Of a stretch of 64,000 nucleotides of DNA, positions 11,279-22,387 are shown piece after piece. The DNA comes from Pleurostoma richardsiae (Eukaryota > Ascomycota > Sordariomycetes > Calosphaeriales > Pleurostomataceae), in NCBI GenBank assembly GCA_030052745.1, contig JANBVO010000024.1:372001-436000 (forward strand), given 5' to 3'. Under the pieces are notes generated by a model that did no database searches, was not told the origin of the DNA, and was given only the letters and a program-made list of their open reading frames with translations. The position numbers and the translations under genes were made by a program. The first letter of the stretch is position 1, and the number at the start of each line of letters is the position of its first letter.

Positions 11279-12388
11279 TCAAGACCCGCCGCCGCCCGCA
11301 GCAGCGGCCATAACCGCAATCTGCTGCGCCCGCCGCCTATCCACCTCCTTCTTCAGCATGACCAAGCACGTCGTCACCACCATCACGACCCCCATCTCCC
11401 GGTCTTCCTCCTCCTCTCCTCCTCCTCCCTCCCCGCCGCCCTCCCCATCTCCGCTCTCGCCCGCCCACAGCCTAAGGTCAACCATCAGCCTCCCGCCGTT
11501 CCCCGCGCTGCTCCCGCTGCTCCCGGGGCTGCGCGTCTCCGCGCCCCTGACCAGCCGCGCCACCGGCGTGCGCACCTCCTCCGCCTCCTCCTCGCTCGCC
11601 TTCCTGCCGCTGCTGGCGCCGCCGCCGCTCCGCGCCCGGAACACCCTCACCACTTTGTCCAGGACCAGCAGCGAGTCCGCCCCCGGCGCGGAGGCCTTGC
11701 GCTCCCGCCGCCCGGCGTAGCGCCACTCGAAGGTGCCGAGGCGCGTGCGGAAGAGGCACGCGCGCGTGAGGAGCCCGCGAGGGAGGACCTCGAAGTCGTC
11801 CCACGACGGGGCGTCGCCGACGGGGTCTTCGTCGCCACCGGTAGCGGTGGTGGCGGAGTCATCGCTTCCCGGGACGGGGGCATTTCTGCTGTGAGGCGAG
11901 AAGAGCCGCACGCGGGGGTACTTCCCCGGCCCGAAGCGGTAGGTCGTCGTACTCAACACGGGACGTGATGCCGCTTCGTTCTCTCCTCCGCCGGCGATTA
12001 AGAAGCACGACCCCGAGCCTCTCTTGGGGCGGACGGACACAAACACTGGCGGGCTGTTGTCGCCATTCGATCCCTCTGGAACGCTGAAGACCGGAATGGG
12101 TGCCGGGCGGGGCGGCAGCGGCAGAGAAAGCAAGGGCTTGCCGGGAGTTTGGACCTGCAGCTGCACGGTCGGCACGAAGGCGGTTCGCGCGGCGTAGGGT
12201 GGAGCGTCGAGGCCGTCCTCGTCGGCGATGGAGCGGGCAGGGTTGAGGCTGGCAGTTGTGGATGCCCCGTCGAAGCTGGCGAGCTCGATATCGGCGGTGG
12301 TGTACCGGGTGGAGGAGATGAGAGACGGCGCGATGCCGGTGGAGGTAGACGTGTTGGTCAAGGGGGAGTAGTAGAGCTTGGACGTCAT
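11279..12388 (-). CDS. Hypothetical protein, single exon, unrecognised family
   Basis: An uninterrupted 369-codon frame with an ATG at 12388 lies convergent to the LtrA-like gene, about 290 bp away. The N-terminal 90 residues are Ser/Thr-rich. The middle section (residues about 95-250) has a mixed, folded-looking composition with TYRFGPGKYPRVRLFS and LGTFEWRYAGRRERK, followed by LLVLDKVVRVFRA, which looks like a beta-rich domain. A Gly/Glu low-complexity stretch precedes a short hydrophobic segment, GVVMVVTTCLVML, that could be a single membrane anchor or a hydrophobic helix near the C-terminus. I do not recognise the family and assign no function. Confidence that it is a gene rests on length, composition and the clean ATG. 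Confidence 0.75.
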   Translation of the reverse strand: MTSKLYYSPLTNTSTSTGIAPSLISSTRYTTADIELASFDGASTTASLNPARSIADEDGLDAPPYAARTAFVPTVQLQVQTPGKPLLSLPLPPRPAPIPVFSVPEGSNGDNSPPVFVSVRPKRGSGSCFLIAGGGENEAASRPVLSTTTYRFGPGKYPRVRLFSPHSRNAPVPGSDDSATTATGGDEDPVGDAPSWDDFEVLPRGLLTRACLFRTRLGTFEWRYAGRRERKASAPGADSLLVLDKVVRVFRARSGGGASSGRKASEEEAEEVRTPVARLVRGAETRSPGSSGSSAGNGGRLMVDLRLWAGESGDGEGGGEGGGGEEEEDREMGVVMVVTTCLVMLKKEVDRRRAQQIAVMAAAAGGGGS

Positions 12389-13192
12389 CTTCTCTTGGGC
12401 CCTTGGTGTCGGCTGTAGATTTGAGGTTTGGTTCTTCCTTGTCTCGCTTCAGATGGGATCTCGGTCTGTCCTGCTGTCTGTCTTATATCTGGTCGTCGCA
12501 ACTAGAGTGGCCTCGCCATCCAGGCCAACCACACGATTTTTCTATGCCTGAAGTTGTGCTTCTCTCTACGGACCTTCAAGACTCAGCGTCACTACGAGCG
12601 ATACGATCTATACGGCAGGGCCGGCGTCTGACAGTACAGGAGACCCGTAAGACTCGGCCGAATGATGACCCTCCCGACCGGGACGCCTTGTAAGGTTGAG
12701 ACGGAGTGCCCGTCGTGATTGGTCCGTGATCCCAGCGGCGATCCTCTAGCGCCATCTGGCAATACGATCCATACGAGCGGCCAATCAGATGTTACAGTTT
12801 GTGCTTCCGGAGGGCTGTGCAGCCATGAAGCAATCGCCAAGGCCGGTCGACTCTTCTTTGTCCTGCGCTCTGCCGCACACTATGGTGGACCGTATGTGTA
12901 TGAGCTCGCGTCTCGACGAATACAAGATCCCCCAGGCACCCCTTACTCAGGGAGGTAGTGCGGCTGAGTCCTCTTTGACGACCTCGGTGTCTTTCCTTCA
13001 TTGCCTTTGACGCAATCACCAGCTACAGGCCCCTCCGAAGGGGCAGTGCTCTACACTTCGAACGTGGCTATACCGTCTCGATTACCACACTAGAAGTTGG
13101 AAACATCTCAATCAGAGCAATCTCACCAGCGACGGACCCACGACATCGAACAAGCCTGTCAGACACAGAAGCAGTGCCACCACCGAGGCCGG
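12389..13192. other. Intergenic, no gene seen
   Basis: This lies between two minus-strand genes: the promoter of the hypothetical gene and the 3' flank of the Zn2Cys6 regulator. Short open frames only. Confidence 0.55.
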
Positions 13193-14989
13193 TCACTGCC
13201 CGCCCGCCGGCCACTCTCCCGTCCTCCCGCTTCCCCTCCCAAAGTACGCCACGTCGCGGTCCAGCTGCGCCTCCACCCACGCCGGCCACCGGTTGTACCC
13301 CCGGTGCTCGGCGTCGACCCGCCGGTTGAGGTGCCTGAGCCAGCGCGTGATGCCGATGTCGATGCCGCGCTCCCGCACGTGCTCGGGCTGCCCCGCCGCG
13401 CGCCGCTGCTCCTGGGCCACGCGCTGCTCCGCCTCCGTGATGGTCGCCATGATCATCTTGAGCGCGATCCAGTGCGTCGCCAGCAGCGTGAACACCTGGT
13501 CGCCCGGGTCGACCACCTTCTGGAAGTCGTCGTGCGGGAGCTGCATCCACCAGCCGTAGTGCTTCGATATACCCTTGTAGGCTGTCGAGGGGGGGCCTCA
13601 TGTTAGCCTAGCTGAGGTTGCCGCTGACTGCAAAGGGATGGTGCACGCTTCGTGCGGCTCGATAAGAGAGTTAATGGTGTGGTAAGGGTCGGATGAAGCT
13701 TACCTTCAACAGGCGACACGTAGAGATTCACAGCGATGTCCAGAAGCATCTGATGGTATGTCCGCTCCAGCGCGCCCTGACACAGAGGAGCCAACGCCTG
13801 TATGGCCTGCACCGCGGCATCCGTCCACGTGCTATCAATGGGAGGCAGCTTCGCAATCAGAGGCTGCAGGATCTTCATCTGGTCCTCGCCGAGGTTGGAG
13901 AAGATGAGCCTCGCGCGCTTGACGTACATTTGGATGGCGACGATGACGACCCCGCGGATGAAGGTCATGTACTCGGCCATGCCGTCGTCCATGATGACCG
14001 ACTGGAAGGTGAGCGCGAAGCACGCCGCCATCAGTGCGTTCCCCTCCTCGTCGAAGGTGCCCGTGGCCCGTGTGGGCGCGGCGGCGAGCGTCGTCTTAAT
14101 GGCCTTGATGGCCTTAACACGGTGCGCCATAGCCGCCGGGGCGAGGCTTGGATCCTCCTGCATGAGTTCCGAGGCCGCGAGGCCCAGGATGGCGTGCATG
14201 AGATATTCATGCTGGAAAGAGGAACGGTCAGTAACAATTGCTGGGGGGTGTGCTACACAGTACATACGTTTTGAGATAGGCACGGGACTTCGTGGGTCCA
14301 GATGCTCTCGTTCTTCAGGGGAACATGCGGATAGCAGTGCAGGAGGAAATGCTGGAAGAAGCGCATGTCCTGCAAGCTGAACAACGGTATCTGATTTGAC
14401 GGCTGTAACGAATCGCGTCAGCTGTGTGTTAGCCCATGCACGATGGGTTAGAGGCATTGATAGTGTCAATGTCGTACCTGATGCACAACCTGAGGTATAG
14501 TGGGATATTCGCATTTGAGCCCCGTCTTTGTGCAGTGTCCGCATGCGGGCCGAGTCTCTTGGCACTTTGAACATGAGTTAGTACAGACACTGGGGTGTGT
14601 GTAGGCGCTTCGAGAAGTTGTTTGGAAAGTCGGAATGGAAGCCTATCGCCCACCTTGATGCGTCTCCTCTTGCAGTTGAAGCAGCCTCTGCGGCTCTTCG
14701 TATGCCCTCTCCGTTCCAGCCTTGGCTTGGGCGGAGAGCTGCTCAAGGGGCCTAGAAAGCTGCTATTTGGGAGCAAGCTGGTTACTCTCTGTTGCGGCGT
14801 GATGGTTTGTATGGAGTTGTCAGTAAACACGTTGGTGGATGCCGAGTTGGAGCTGTCCTCAGCGAAATACTCCGCGTCGTCCTCCTGGAGGAAGGCTCCA
14901 TAGTCAAAGTCCGCCGGGTCTGCCTCGAGCGACAGGAGAGGGAAATCCGCCATGCTCGGCTCCCCTGATGAAGACGGGACAAAATCCAT
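13193..14989 (-). CDS. Zn2Cys6 transcription factor, sterol-uptake-regulator (Upc2)-like
   Basis: Nuclear DNA-binding regulator. Five exons, 14989-14654, 14564-14478, 14402-14268, 14211-13704 and 13581-13193 (introns 89, 75, 56 and 122 nt), give 484 aa. The zinc cluster is complete: Cys103, 106, 113, 120, 123 and 130 (C-x2-C-x6-C-x6-C-x2-C-x6-C), preceded by basic HTKSRRGCFNCKRRRIK. Intron 1 falls between the second and third cysteine pairs of the cluster. The middle region, FFQHFLLHCYPHVPL and YLMHAILGLAASELM, matches the fungal C6 family that includes sterol-uptake regulators; the true target genes cannot be read from sequence. The N-terminal 90 residues are acidic and Ser-rich and could be an activation segment. 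Met13 is an alternative start. Confidence 0.92.
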
Positions 14990-16558
14990 TGTACCAAGTC
15001 AGGATGTGTCAGACCACAGACTTGGCTCCAACTTGGAGTTACTCAGACGAGATCCTGTACTCGTATATATGGCCAATTGCTAGGAAACCGGTTGAGCCTT
15101 TTTCTTGTGACAGCTTTGCGGCAGCTGTCATCTATCATGACCAAATAGCGGGAGGAGCATCTCCCACAAGGGGTCAGGGACAGGATGGACGTCAGGTTGA
15201 GTCAGTGAGAGACTCCTCACGTGCCCGCGCCCGACGATCACCGAAGCTCTTTGAAGCCAAGCGTCGACGCCGTTGTGGCAGTGCTAAGAATAGTTTGGCA
15301 CACCTGGCTGGAGGTGCTAGTCCATTGGCTTCTGTGGCTGCGAGGAGCAGGAGCTGAGCTGCGGAGTTACCAGGCCGCATCCAAACGGCCTTGCATGCTA
15401 CTGCGTTCGGGTAGGAGACCCGGTCGCCGGGCGGAACGAAAGATACCACGTCGCTTAGGGGATGACGCCGATGCTGCAAGCTTGTTGCTGCAATTCGTGA
15501 GCAGATGGTGGTCTCGACGGAAAGCAGGCAGATGGTATCGGGTGAGAACGCTTGCGATTCTGCGATGGATGATGGGTGATGGAGATCACCAGAGCCTCCG
15601 GGGTGTGGGGAGACGGTCCGGCGAGGGTTACAAAAGCCTCTGCCGGAACGCCAAGTATTGGCACGGGTAATCTATCCCGCCGTGCCTATCCGGAAATTAG
15701 CATTGTCACTTCGCCTGCTTCAATCTCTCATTCCGCCTTGACAGCGTCCCTCCTCCCCCCTTTCCAGCCCTACGAGGCAAAATCGCCATTGGACTGTTTG
15801 CGAGATTCGGAGTGACCCGGGTACTAACCACGTCTTCCGCTCCGGCTTCCGGATGGGACCGCCGGGCCAGGTCACGGAGCATCACGGAAGCCACAAAAAG
15901 CGCTCATGCGATCGTCCCCGAGCCCCTGGCGAAAGTCATGCACCCATGCAGATCTCAGACAAGCTCTCATACGTGGTAAATGTCGCAGACATCCTCGCCC
16001 ATGGTAGCCAATCGCAACTATTGTGCCGTGGTATCAGATGCGCGAGAATCTACCCACCTAGCTAGGTAGCAAGGCAGTTCCTAAACGCACCATGTCAGAC
16101 GCCACCAGAGAAGTCGAATTTTGCGTTTCCCTACAGGTGTATTTTCGCTCGATGTCGACGTCAGGATGGATTTCCAGTTGCGAGAACCAGATATGCGCCT
16201 ACTTTACTGAGTACATACTGTGGTACTGCCTGATTGATGTGGCGCAATGATATCCGCACGTTCCTTTAAGCTTAAAATTTGTAACTCCGGCACAAGCAGG
16301 TCGTTTAGCGCACCTGGCTAGCCCCGTGCATTTAACGAATATTCTCAGCCTTGGCCGACTTGCGCGCACCAGAGCCTCTTCTTTCACGGCGATTCCTCGC
16401 CCACCGCAGCCACAACGCTCCGCTGGACTCCAGATTGTCCGCGGCTCCGGTCTTGTTCGTCATCCTGGAGCGGACGGAGGGCGCGAACGGAATCTAGAAG
16501 CCATTGGATCGTCCGCACCAAACCTCCGCTCTAATACGAGAAAAGTTTTCGTGACGGG
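14990..16558. other. Divergent promoter region, no gene seen
   Basis: About 1.6 kb lies between the zinc-cluster gene and trm9. Frames of up to 172 codons occur on the plus strand (14839-15357, 15221-15670) but have no recognisable domain and overlap the TF exon or each other. A CCTAGCTAGGTAG motif near 16056-16070 belongs to the palindrome family described in the findings. Confidence 0.5.
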
Positions 16559-17833
16559 ATGGACCAAGCACGCGGAGGCCCGCCGGCCATGACAGCCGCA
16601 GCCACCGAGCCGCATAGGGGCCTCTCTCCCGCTCCGCCGGTGTCAAATTCGAAGGGCACAGCCCCCTCCGCAGACCGGGCGCGCCCTCCCTCCACCGGCC
16701 CGGCCCCGGCTCCGGACCACCCATCCGGCCCGGACGCCGCCGAGGCCTACGAGCAGGCGCACGTCCACGGCGTCTACGAGGCCATCGCGCCGCACTTCTC
16801 CGCCACGCGCCACAAGCCCTGGCCCCTGGTGTCTGCCTTCCTGGCCGCGCAGCGCCCCGGCGCCGTCGGCTACGACGTCGGCTGCGGCAATGGCAAGTAC
16901 CTGGGCGTCAACCCGGCGGCGGTGCTGCTGGGGTGCGACCGCAGCGCGGCGCTGGTGGCGCTGGCGCGGCAGAGGGTCGCGGGGCTGGAGAAGGGGGCGG
17001 CGGCTGCTGCTGCTGCTGCTGCTGCACCGCCGGCGAGGCGAGGAGCGGGCGAGAGAGGAGGGAGGAGGAGGGTGGGAGGTGGGAGCAGCAGCGAGGCTCC
17101 CGAGGCTGCTGCTGCTGCTGGGGGTGCTACGGCGTCGCCGGCCGCGGCGCAAGCGCTGGGCGACGAGGCAGTTGTCGCAGACGGGCTGGCGCTGCCCTTC
17201 CGGGAGGGCAGGGCGGACTTCGTGATCTCGGTGGCAGTGATACACCACCTCTCCACGAGGGAGAGGCGCGTCGACGGCATACGGCAGCTGCTGCGGTGCC
17301 TGAAGGCCGACGCGCACGCGGATGGGAGGGGGAGTGGGAGTAGCAGCCGTGGCGCAGGGGACGAAGACCACCACCACCGCGGCGGCGGCGGCGGCGGCGG
17401 CGGCAGGGCCCTGGTCTACGTGTGGGCGCTGGAGCAGGGCAGCAGCCGGCGAGGGTGGGACGAGGGCGGGCAGCAGGACCTGCTCGTGCCCTGGGTCATG
17501 AAGGCGGGAGCGGGCGGCGGCGGTGGGAGCGAGCCGAGGCGCAAGGCGACGGTGCAGAAGCAGGACCAGGACCAGGACCAGGAGCGGCGGCGGGCTAGTC
17601 CGACTGGTGGGAATGACAAGAGCGGTGAGCAGCAGCGCGCCAGCGCAGCGACGACACCATCACACTCAGCACCGCCTGCGCACACCGACAAAACATTCCA
17701 GCGCTACTACCACCTCTACAGGAAGGGCGAGCTCGAGGACGACGTGGCCGCCGCGGGCGGTGAGGTGCTCGAGAGCGGCTACGAGAAGGACAACTGGTGG
17801 GTCATCGCTGTCGCCGCCGGCGCGCAGCCTTGA
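16559..17833 (+). CDS. trm9: tRNA (uracil-34) 5-carboxymethyl methyltransferase Trm9
   Basis: SAM-dependent methyltransferase that completes mcm5U at wobble position 34, acting with the small partner Trm112 in yeast. A single exon gives 424 aa. Trm9 signatures are VYEAIAPHFSATRHKPWP at 72-89, motif I YDVGCGNGKYL at 105-115, CDRS at 126, VADGLALPF near 206, and AVIHHLST at 226-233. The C-terminus carries QRYYHLYRKGELEDDV and ESGYEKDNWWVI. It is much longer than the roughly 280-aa yeast protein because of a 60-residue N-terminal Pro/Ala/Ser tail and two low-complexity insertions: Ala/Gly-rich after motif I (about 145-203) and Gly/Gln/Ser-rich (about 255-375). These are encoded partly by GCT and GGC triplet runs. 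An alternative start is the ATG at 16589. Confidence 0.92.
   Translation: MDQARGGPPAMTAAATEPHRGLSPAPPVSNSKGTAPSADRARPPSTGPAPAPDHPSGPDAAEAYEQAHVHGVYEAIAPHFSATRHKPWPLVSAFLAAQRPGAVGYDVGCGNGKYLGVNPAAVLLGCDRSAALVALARQRVAGLEKGAAAAAAAAAAPPARRGAGERGGRRRVGGGSSSEAPEAAAAAGGATASPAAAQALGDEAVVADGLALPFREGRADFVISVAVIHHLSTRERRVDGIRQLLRCLKADAHADGRGSGSSSRGAGDEDHHHRGGGGGGGGRALVYVWALEQGSSRRGWDEGGQQDLLVPWVMKAGAGGGGGSEPRRKATVQKQDQDQDQERRRASPTGGNDKSGEQQRASAATTPSHSAPPAHTDKTFQRYYHLYRKGELEDDVAAAGGEVLESGYEKDNWWVIAVAAGAQP
17003..17023 (+). repeat. (GCT)7 triplet run inside trm9
   Basis: Seven exact GCT copies encode part of an alanine run in the first low-complexity insertion of Trm9. Such runs are prone to length change between strains. 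Confidence 0.9.
17381..17404 (+). repeat. (GGC)8 triplet run inside trm9
   Basis: Eight exact GGC copies encode a glycine run in the second low-complexity insertion of Trm9. Confidence 0.9.
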
Positions 17834-19269
17834 GGACCGCTCGAGCAGCCCGTTCATGCCCAATTCCTCACGATAACGTCCTACGAACGACTTTTCCCCT
17901 CGGCCTTGCGTCTCTGCCTCGTCTGGGTGGGTTGCGTCGCCGCTACGTGGCGCTTGACCCCAGGGAAGGCTGCCACAGAGGGATGCGCAAAGGCAAGAAA
18001 AATCATCGACAAGTGTCTGAAGGTGTGTCTATTCAACGATAAGTCGGTGCCCGGGATTGCGCCCAACGGGCATCAATTGAAGCAGTTCCGGTTCTAAGCC
18101 TCCCTTTTTTTTTTTCGCGGTTTCGCTGCCCTCCTTCTCGTGCGGGCCGGGAAACTGGCCGCCGGTGCCCAACGCCTTGTCTCCCTGAATCGACACCGAA
18201 GACCGCCTCTCGAGACCCGACAGCCTGACCAAACTCCGCCTGACCGCCTTCCTTCTCGGCTCCCGCCTCGTCTTCCTCCTCCGAGATGCCTCGACGCCCG
18301 TCGCAGCGCCCTTCTGCCAACCGCAGATCCTCCCGAGCCTCGTCGCCGAGCCTCCCTTCCTCCCACCTCGATGTCTGGGCTCGCCTGGACGGACAGACCG
18401 GCTCCTCTGTTCGCTTGCGCCGCACAGCAGATGCCACATGAGACGAGGAGCACTGGAGAACGGGGGAAAAGAGCACGGGAAGAGGGCGGCTTCGAGGAGA
18501 TACCCCGTTCCTCTCATCGTCGGAACGCGAACAAATGCAGATACACAGACAGATACACACATACACTGATCGAAACAAGCCATTTGGTCTTCGATGACGA
18601 GGTAAACGAGCAGCATAACACACAGGCAGAAAGAGAAGCAGAAAATAAAAACAAGAAAAAACATTTCTTCCCGTCTCTTGGTCCATACCCATCCCATCCC
18701 ATATCCATATCCAGTCCAGTCCCAGTCCCATGTTCCCCGTCCATCATCGTGCCATGCATATGCCGTAAGTAATGCCGGTAGAGGTAATTGAGCTAGGAAG
18801 GTGGTAGCAATGCTCGTATCAGCCGCAAAGTCGTAGCAGTCGGTGGCAATGGGTCCCAGGGGTGTCTCGAGGGTGTAGTACATCAAGTGCTCCTCCAGCC
18901 GGTAATGCAACAATCACAACCACAGTAACAACAACAGGACCTCTCCTTCTGTGCCGTGCGTGCGCAAAGAAACAAACAAAATGGGTTGAAAACTTTTGTC
19001 TTTCCCTTCCAAAATGCTTTCAAAACGCTTTGCCCGCCCCGTTTGCCCCCCTCCGTTCGCGAATGTCTGTTGTCCCGCCCAGTTTCAAGTCGAATAAGCA
19101 CACCCTTTGAACACCAGCAACTCCTGTTATGTTGTCGTGTCGTAGTTCCTCTCTCTTTTATCCCTCTTTCCTCTCGTGGGAATCTGTTGTGGTGACTCTG
19201 ACATTCCAGCTCTTGAAGGAGCTGTGTTTCCGGTTTCCTTCTCTTTTCTCTGTCTGTCGATGTAAATCG
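17834..19269. other. Convergent 3' flanks of trm9 and the Myb gene
   Basis: This has the composition of untranslated and intergenic fungal DNA: pyrimidine-rich tracts, a T9 run near 18106, and many CCAGTCC/CCATCC short repeats at 18690-18740. Long frames occur on both strands (18029-18913 minus, 18140-18772 plus) but they overlap each other and lack recognisable domains. No RNA gene was seen. Confidence 0.5.
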
Positions 19270-20782
19270 TCACACCCGCGGATCAAGGTGTCGCCGCCTC
19301 GTCTCCCTCAAACCCCCCAAGTCCGGACTCGCCCGCCGCTTCGACCCTCCGCTCGCCGGAGCATACGCAGAAGATATCGCAGGCAACAAGGGCCCCGGGC
19401 GAGGACTCGCCGTCGCGCTGGCGACAGGGCTCGCGGTGGGTGGCCCGCCCGTCGAGTAGGCCGGCGTGCTGTACGGACTAACCCCCGTCGTCAGCTCCGC
19501 CACACCCGGCAGCATTCCTCCGCCACCTCCGCCGGCATGCGTCTGGATCGGCGCGAGCCCGGGACCGGGCCCCGGCGGCGCAAGACCCCCGTACAGCATC
19601 ATCCCCTCGACGTGGTCTGGCCGTGGCGGCGGCAAACTGTCGCGGCGCGGAGCTAGGCCCCTGCCGGGCGGGGGAATAGGGGGTGGCGCGCCCGCTCCAC
19701 GGCCGTAGCGCGGGGAGGCCAGGTCACCGCTGCGTGGGAGACTGCCCTGCGACTGGGAGTGAGCGTGGCCCCTCGAGGGAGACACCCGGTGGTGATGCTG
19801 CTGATGCTGGTGGGTGGGTCCGATGTCCGGCGCGTTGGGGTGCGACAGGGAGAAGGGAACGACGCCCGCCCGCCGGGCCATCTCCGTCTCGCCGATCTGC
19901 CAGTGCATCGCTTCGGCGGCCCGCCATGGGACCTGCATCTCTTCGGCTACTTTGGCCCACATCTCCGGTTTGAATCTAGGAAGAAGTGCGTTAGTTGACT
20001 TGTAGGCCCGACTCTATGTCGCGAATGCGAGACTCAGCGACGTCGGGCGAGAAGGGCGTCGTTTGGGAAAGGGGTGGTAGCGGCTTTCACAGCCGTAGAG
20101 AGTGACTTCTTTCTCCTCTCTAGATAGTCAAGCAGGGGGGAGCAGGATGTTGTCTCCACTTCGAAGCATCTTACCTTTCATAGAGCCTCGCGAGCTTGTT
20201 CTTGCGCTCCTCGTCCCACTCGCTGCGTCGCTCGAGGTAGTTCTGGTAGTGCAGGCGGCAGCTGATGGCGCTGCGCCCGGGCAGCCGCTTCGAGATGTCC
20301 TCCCACTTCATACCGCTTCCCCTCAGCTCGATGATGAGCGCGTCCTCCTCGGCCGACCACTTGCTCTGCTTCTTGGCCGGGCTGTCCGTCGTGTGGGCCG
20401 GCATGCTGCGCTTCAGCCCCGGGTGGTGGTACAGGTGGTGGACCGGCGGCGGCCCCCTCGCGAGCCCGGCTGCTGCACTACTAGCTCCCGGCGGTGGCAC
20501 TAGGGATGGTGGCTGCGGCGGCGGGCGTGGCGGCGGCGGTACTGCTGCTCTCGCGAGAGATGGTGCTGCCAGAGGCGGCGCGGACGCGAACAGGCTGGTA
20601 CCGGTGCTGGTGCTGATGCCGCTTCCTCCTTGCCCTCCTCCCGGTCCTCCTCCTCCTCCGGATCCGCCAGGCGCGGCTGCAGTTGACGTCGTCGGCGAGA
20701 TAGAGGTTGATCGGCTCTGCTGCGGAGGCGGGACGGGGGACTCATGGGAGTCAGGGGCCTTGAGGAGAGAGGCGATATCCAC
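19270..20782 (-). CDS. Myb/SANT DNA-binding regulator (5' end uncertain)
   Basis: Probable nuclear transcription regulator. Exons 20782-20175 and 19975-19270 across a 199-nt intron give about 437 residues from the open-frame start. A first SANT/Myb repeat spans about 138-187: SKWSAEEDALIIELRG, KWEDISKRLPGRSAISCRLHYQ. A second repeat-like segment spans the exon join: LARLYERFKPEMWAKVAEEM. The flanks are Pro/Gly/Ser/His-rich and disordered, including runs of prolines in the N-terminal half and SPSRGHAHSQSQG later. The frame opens on GTG at 20782 (VDIASLLKAPD) with no upstream ATG before a stop at 20797-20795. A small 5' exon joined at an AG near 20795-20794 is likely; the only internal ATG (residue 127) would discard the conserved-looking N-terminus. 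Confidence 0.87.
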
Positions 20783-22371
20783 GTTGGCGGTGTCTCACCT
20801 GCACTGCCTAAGAGCGGCCGGTGTTCATGGGCGCAGCGTCTTGCGCAAAGCGTGCTCCCTGTTGCTGCTGCTGTTCTGGGCGGGGAAGGAGAGTGGAAAC
20901 CCGAGTGATAAGGAGGTTTCGGCGCCGAAGAGTCGGGGTCGGAGAGACGGTTCCGTGCCAGCTTGGCGAGTTTCCGTGGCTATAGCTACTGGCGACGGGT
21001 GCTTCTCGAGCTGACACTCGGCCTTCGACGCTGAAGGCTTCCGTACTTTCTTCTACAGGACGTTTGGGATGTATAAGGTGAGTCTGACAAGGTTTTGACG
21101 ATGTGCCCGGGAGAGTTACGGAACCCAGGGTACGAGAATAGGTAAAGATACAGAGCTGCGAATTTTCGAGAGGGGTGATAGGGCGTTGATCGGAAAGCCT
21201 AGGGAGCTTCAAGTTGATACTCTGACAGAAACCGGTAGGGGGATCCAGTTTCCAAGGAGACGGATCAGGACAGGAGGGCTTTTCTAACTTTTTGGAAGGC
21301 AGACATCAACATGATTGGCGCCACCAAGGCAGTTGTCCACCAATGAACGAATTCAAGACGAGATGACAAGGCAATGAGCGGAGGTTAGAGGAGAGGGCGC
21401 CAGCGGGTGAGTACAGTTGCCAGGTCAAACTAGTTTGACAGAGATTTCCGCTGCGGCAGAGGGCGTCATTCCCATAGTCGGCGTGCTTCCTCCTGCGGTG
21501 TGCGTGCGGGCTGGCGAGAGGCGTCGGTGGGATAAGAGCAGTGACAGGGAACAAGCTTGCCAGGCTTCGGGAAGGTGCGCTGCTGCAGGACGAGTTATGT
21601 GAGTTAGCGAAGAGGGCCAGGGGATAAAAGGTCTCTCTCGCTGGAGTGCGGATGTACAGGATAGTGTCTGGTCGGAAGACGTGGGAGTACCAAGGATCGG
21701 GGCCAGGGGTTCTAGCTAAGTAACAAGACAAGTGATACTAGGATGCGCCAGACTCTAACAAGAGGTAGCTGGGACAAGAAGCAAGTCAACCCGGCATGCA
21801 ACGCAAGAGTGACAGACAAGGGGAGGGGGGTGTGTGCGTGTGCAGTGTGCGGTGGGAGCCGATTGTGGAGTCGAAGGGGGGGGGACAAGGACGTTATATG
21901 CGAGTTGGTAAGTCTGTGATGTACGGTTAGGTCTTGCCAACGCGAAGAACCCTATAATAGGATACGCCTGTCATATAAGAAACATGGGGAGTAAGGTATC
22001 AAGCCGTTGACGGCGACGCCTGCAGCGTCCAAGGCGGCGGTGCTAAGCCTGGCCTGGCTGGCCCCAGGGTCGCACTTGTGCTCGTGGCCCGAAGGAGGGC
22101 GAACCTTAAGCCCACGTCCTCTACGCTTAGGCGGCTGGGCGTGGAAGGAGACGAGGGAAAATAATAATGGCCGAAAAAGAGAGAAGAAAAAAAAAGATCA
22201 GGAAAAAAGCAAAGAAAGGGAAAGTCGGTCTGATGCAGACGCCCCCCCTTCAGGGGGTGCGCGCAGACACACTGCACGCCTGGTAACTCCAAGGATACCT
22301 ACCCAGGTAAGCCAGGAGCAAAGGCGGCCTGTACGGTACGGCAGAAGGAGGGTACAGGCATTCCAGCTACA

Positions 22372-22387
22372 TACTGTACGTACAGTA
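22372..22387. repeat. 16-bp perfect palindrome
   Basis: TACTGTACGTACAGTA is a perfect inverted repeat centred between 22379 and 22380, upstream of the Myb gene. It could be a binding site for a dimeric protein or part of the GTAC motif family. Confidence 0.85.

Noticed and set aside
18029-18913. 294-codon minus-strand frame next to trm9 (and a 210-codon plus-strand frame over the same DNA)
   Set aside because: Both strands are open, the products lack domains, and the DNA has the skewed short-repeat composition of untranslated regions.
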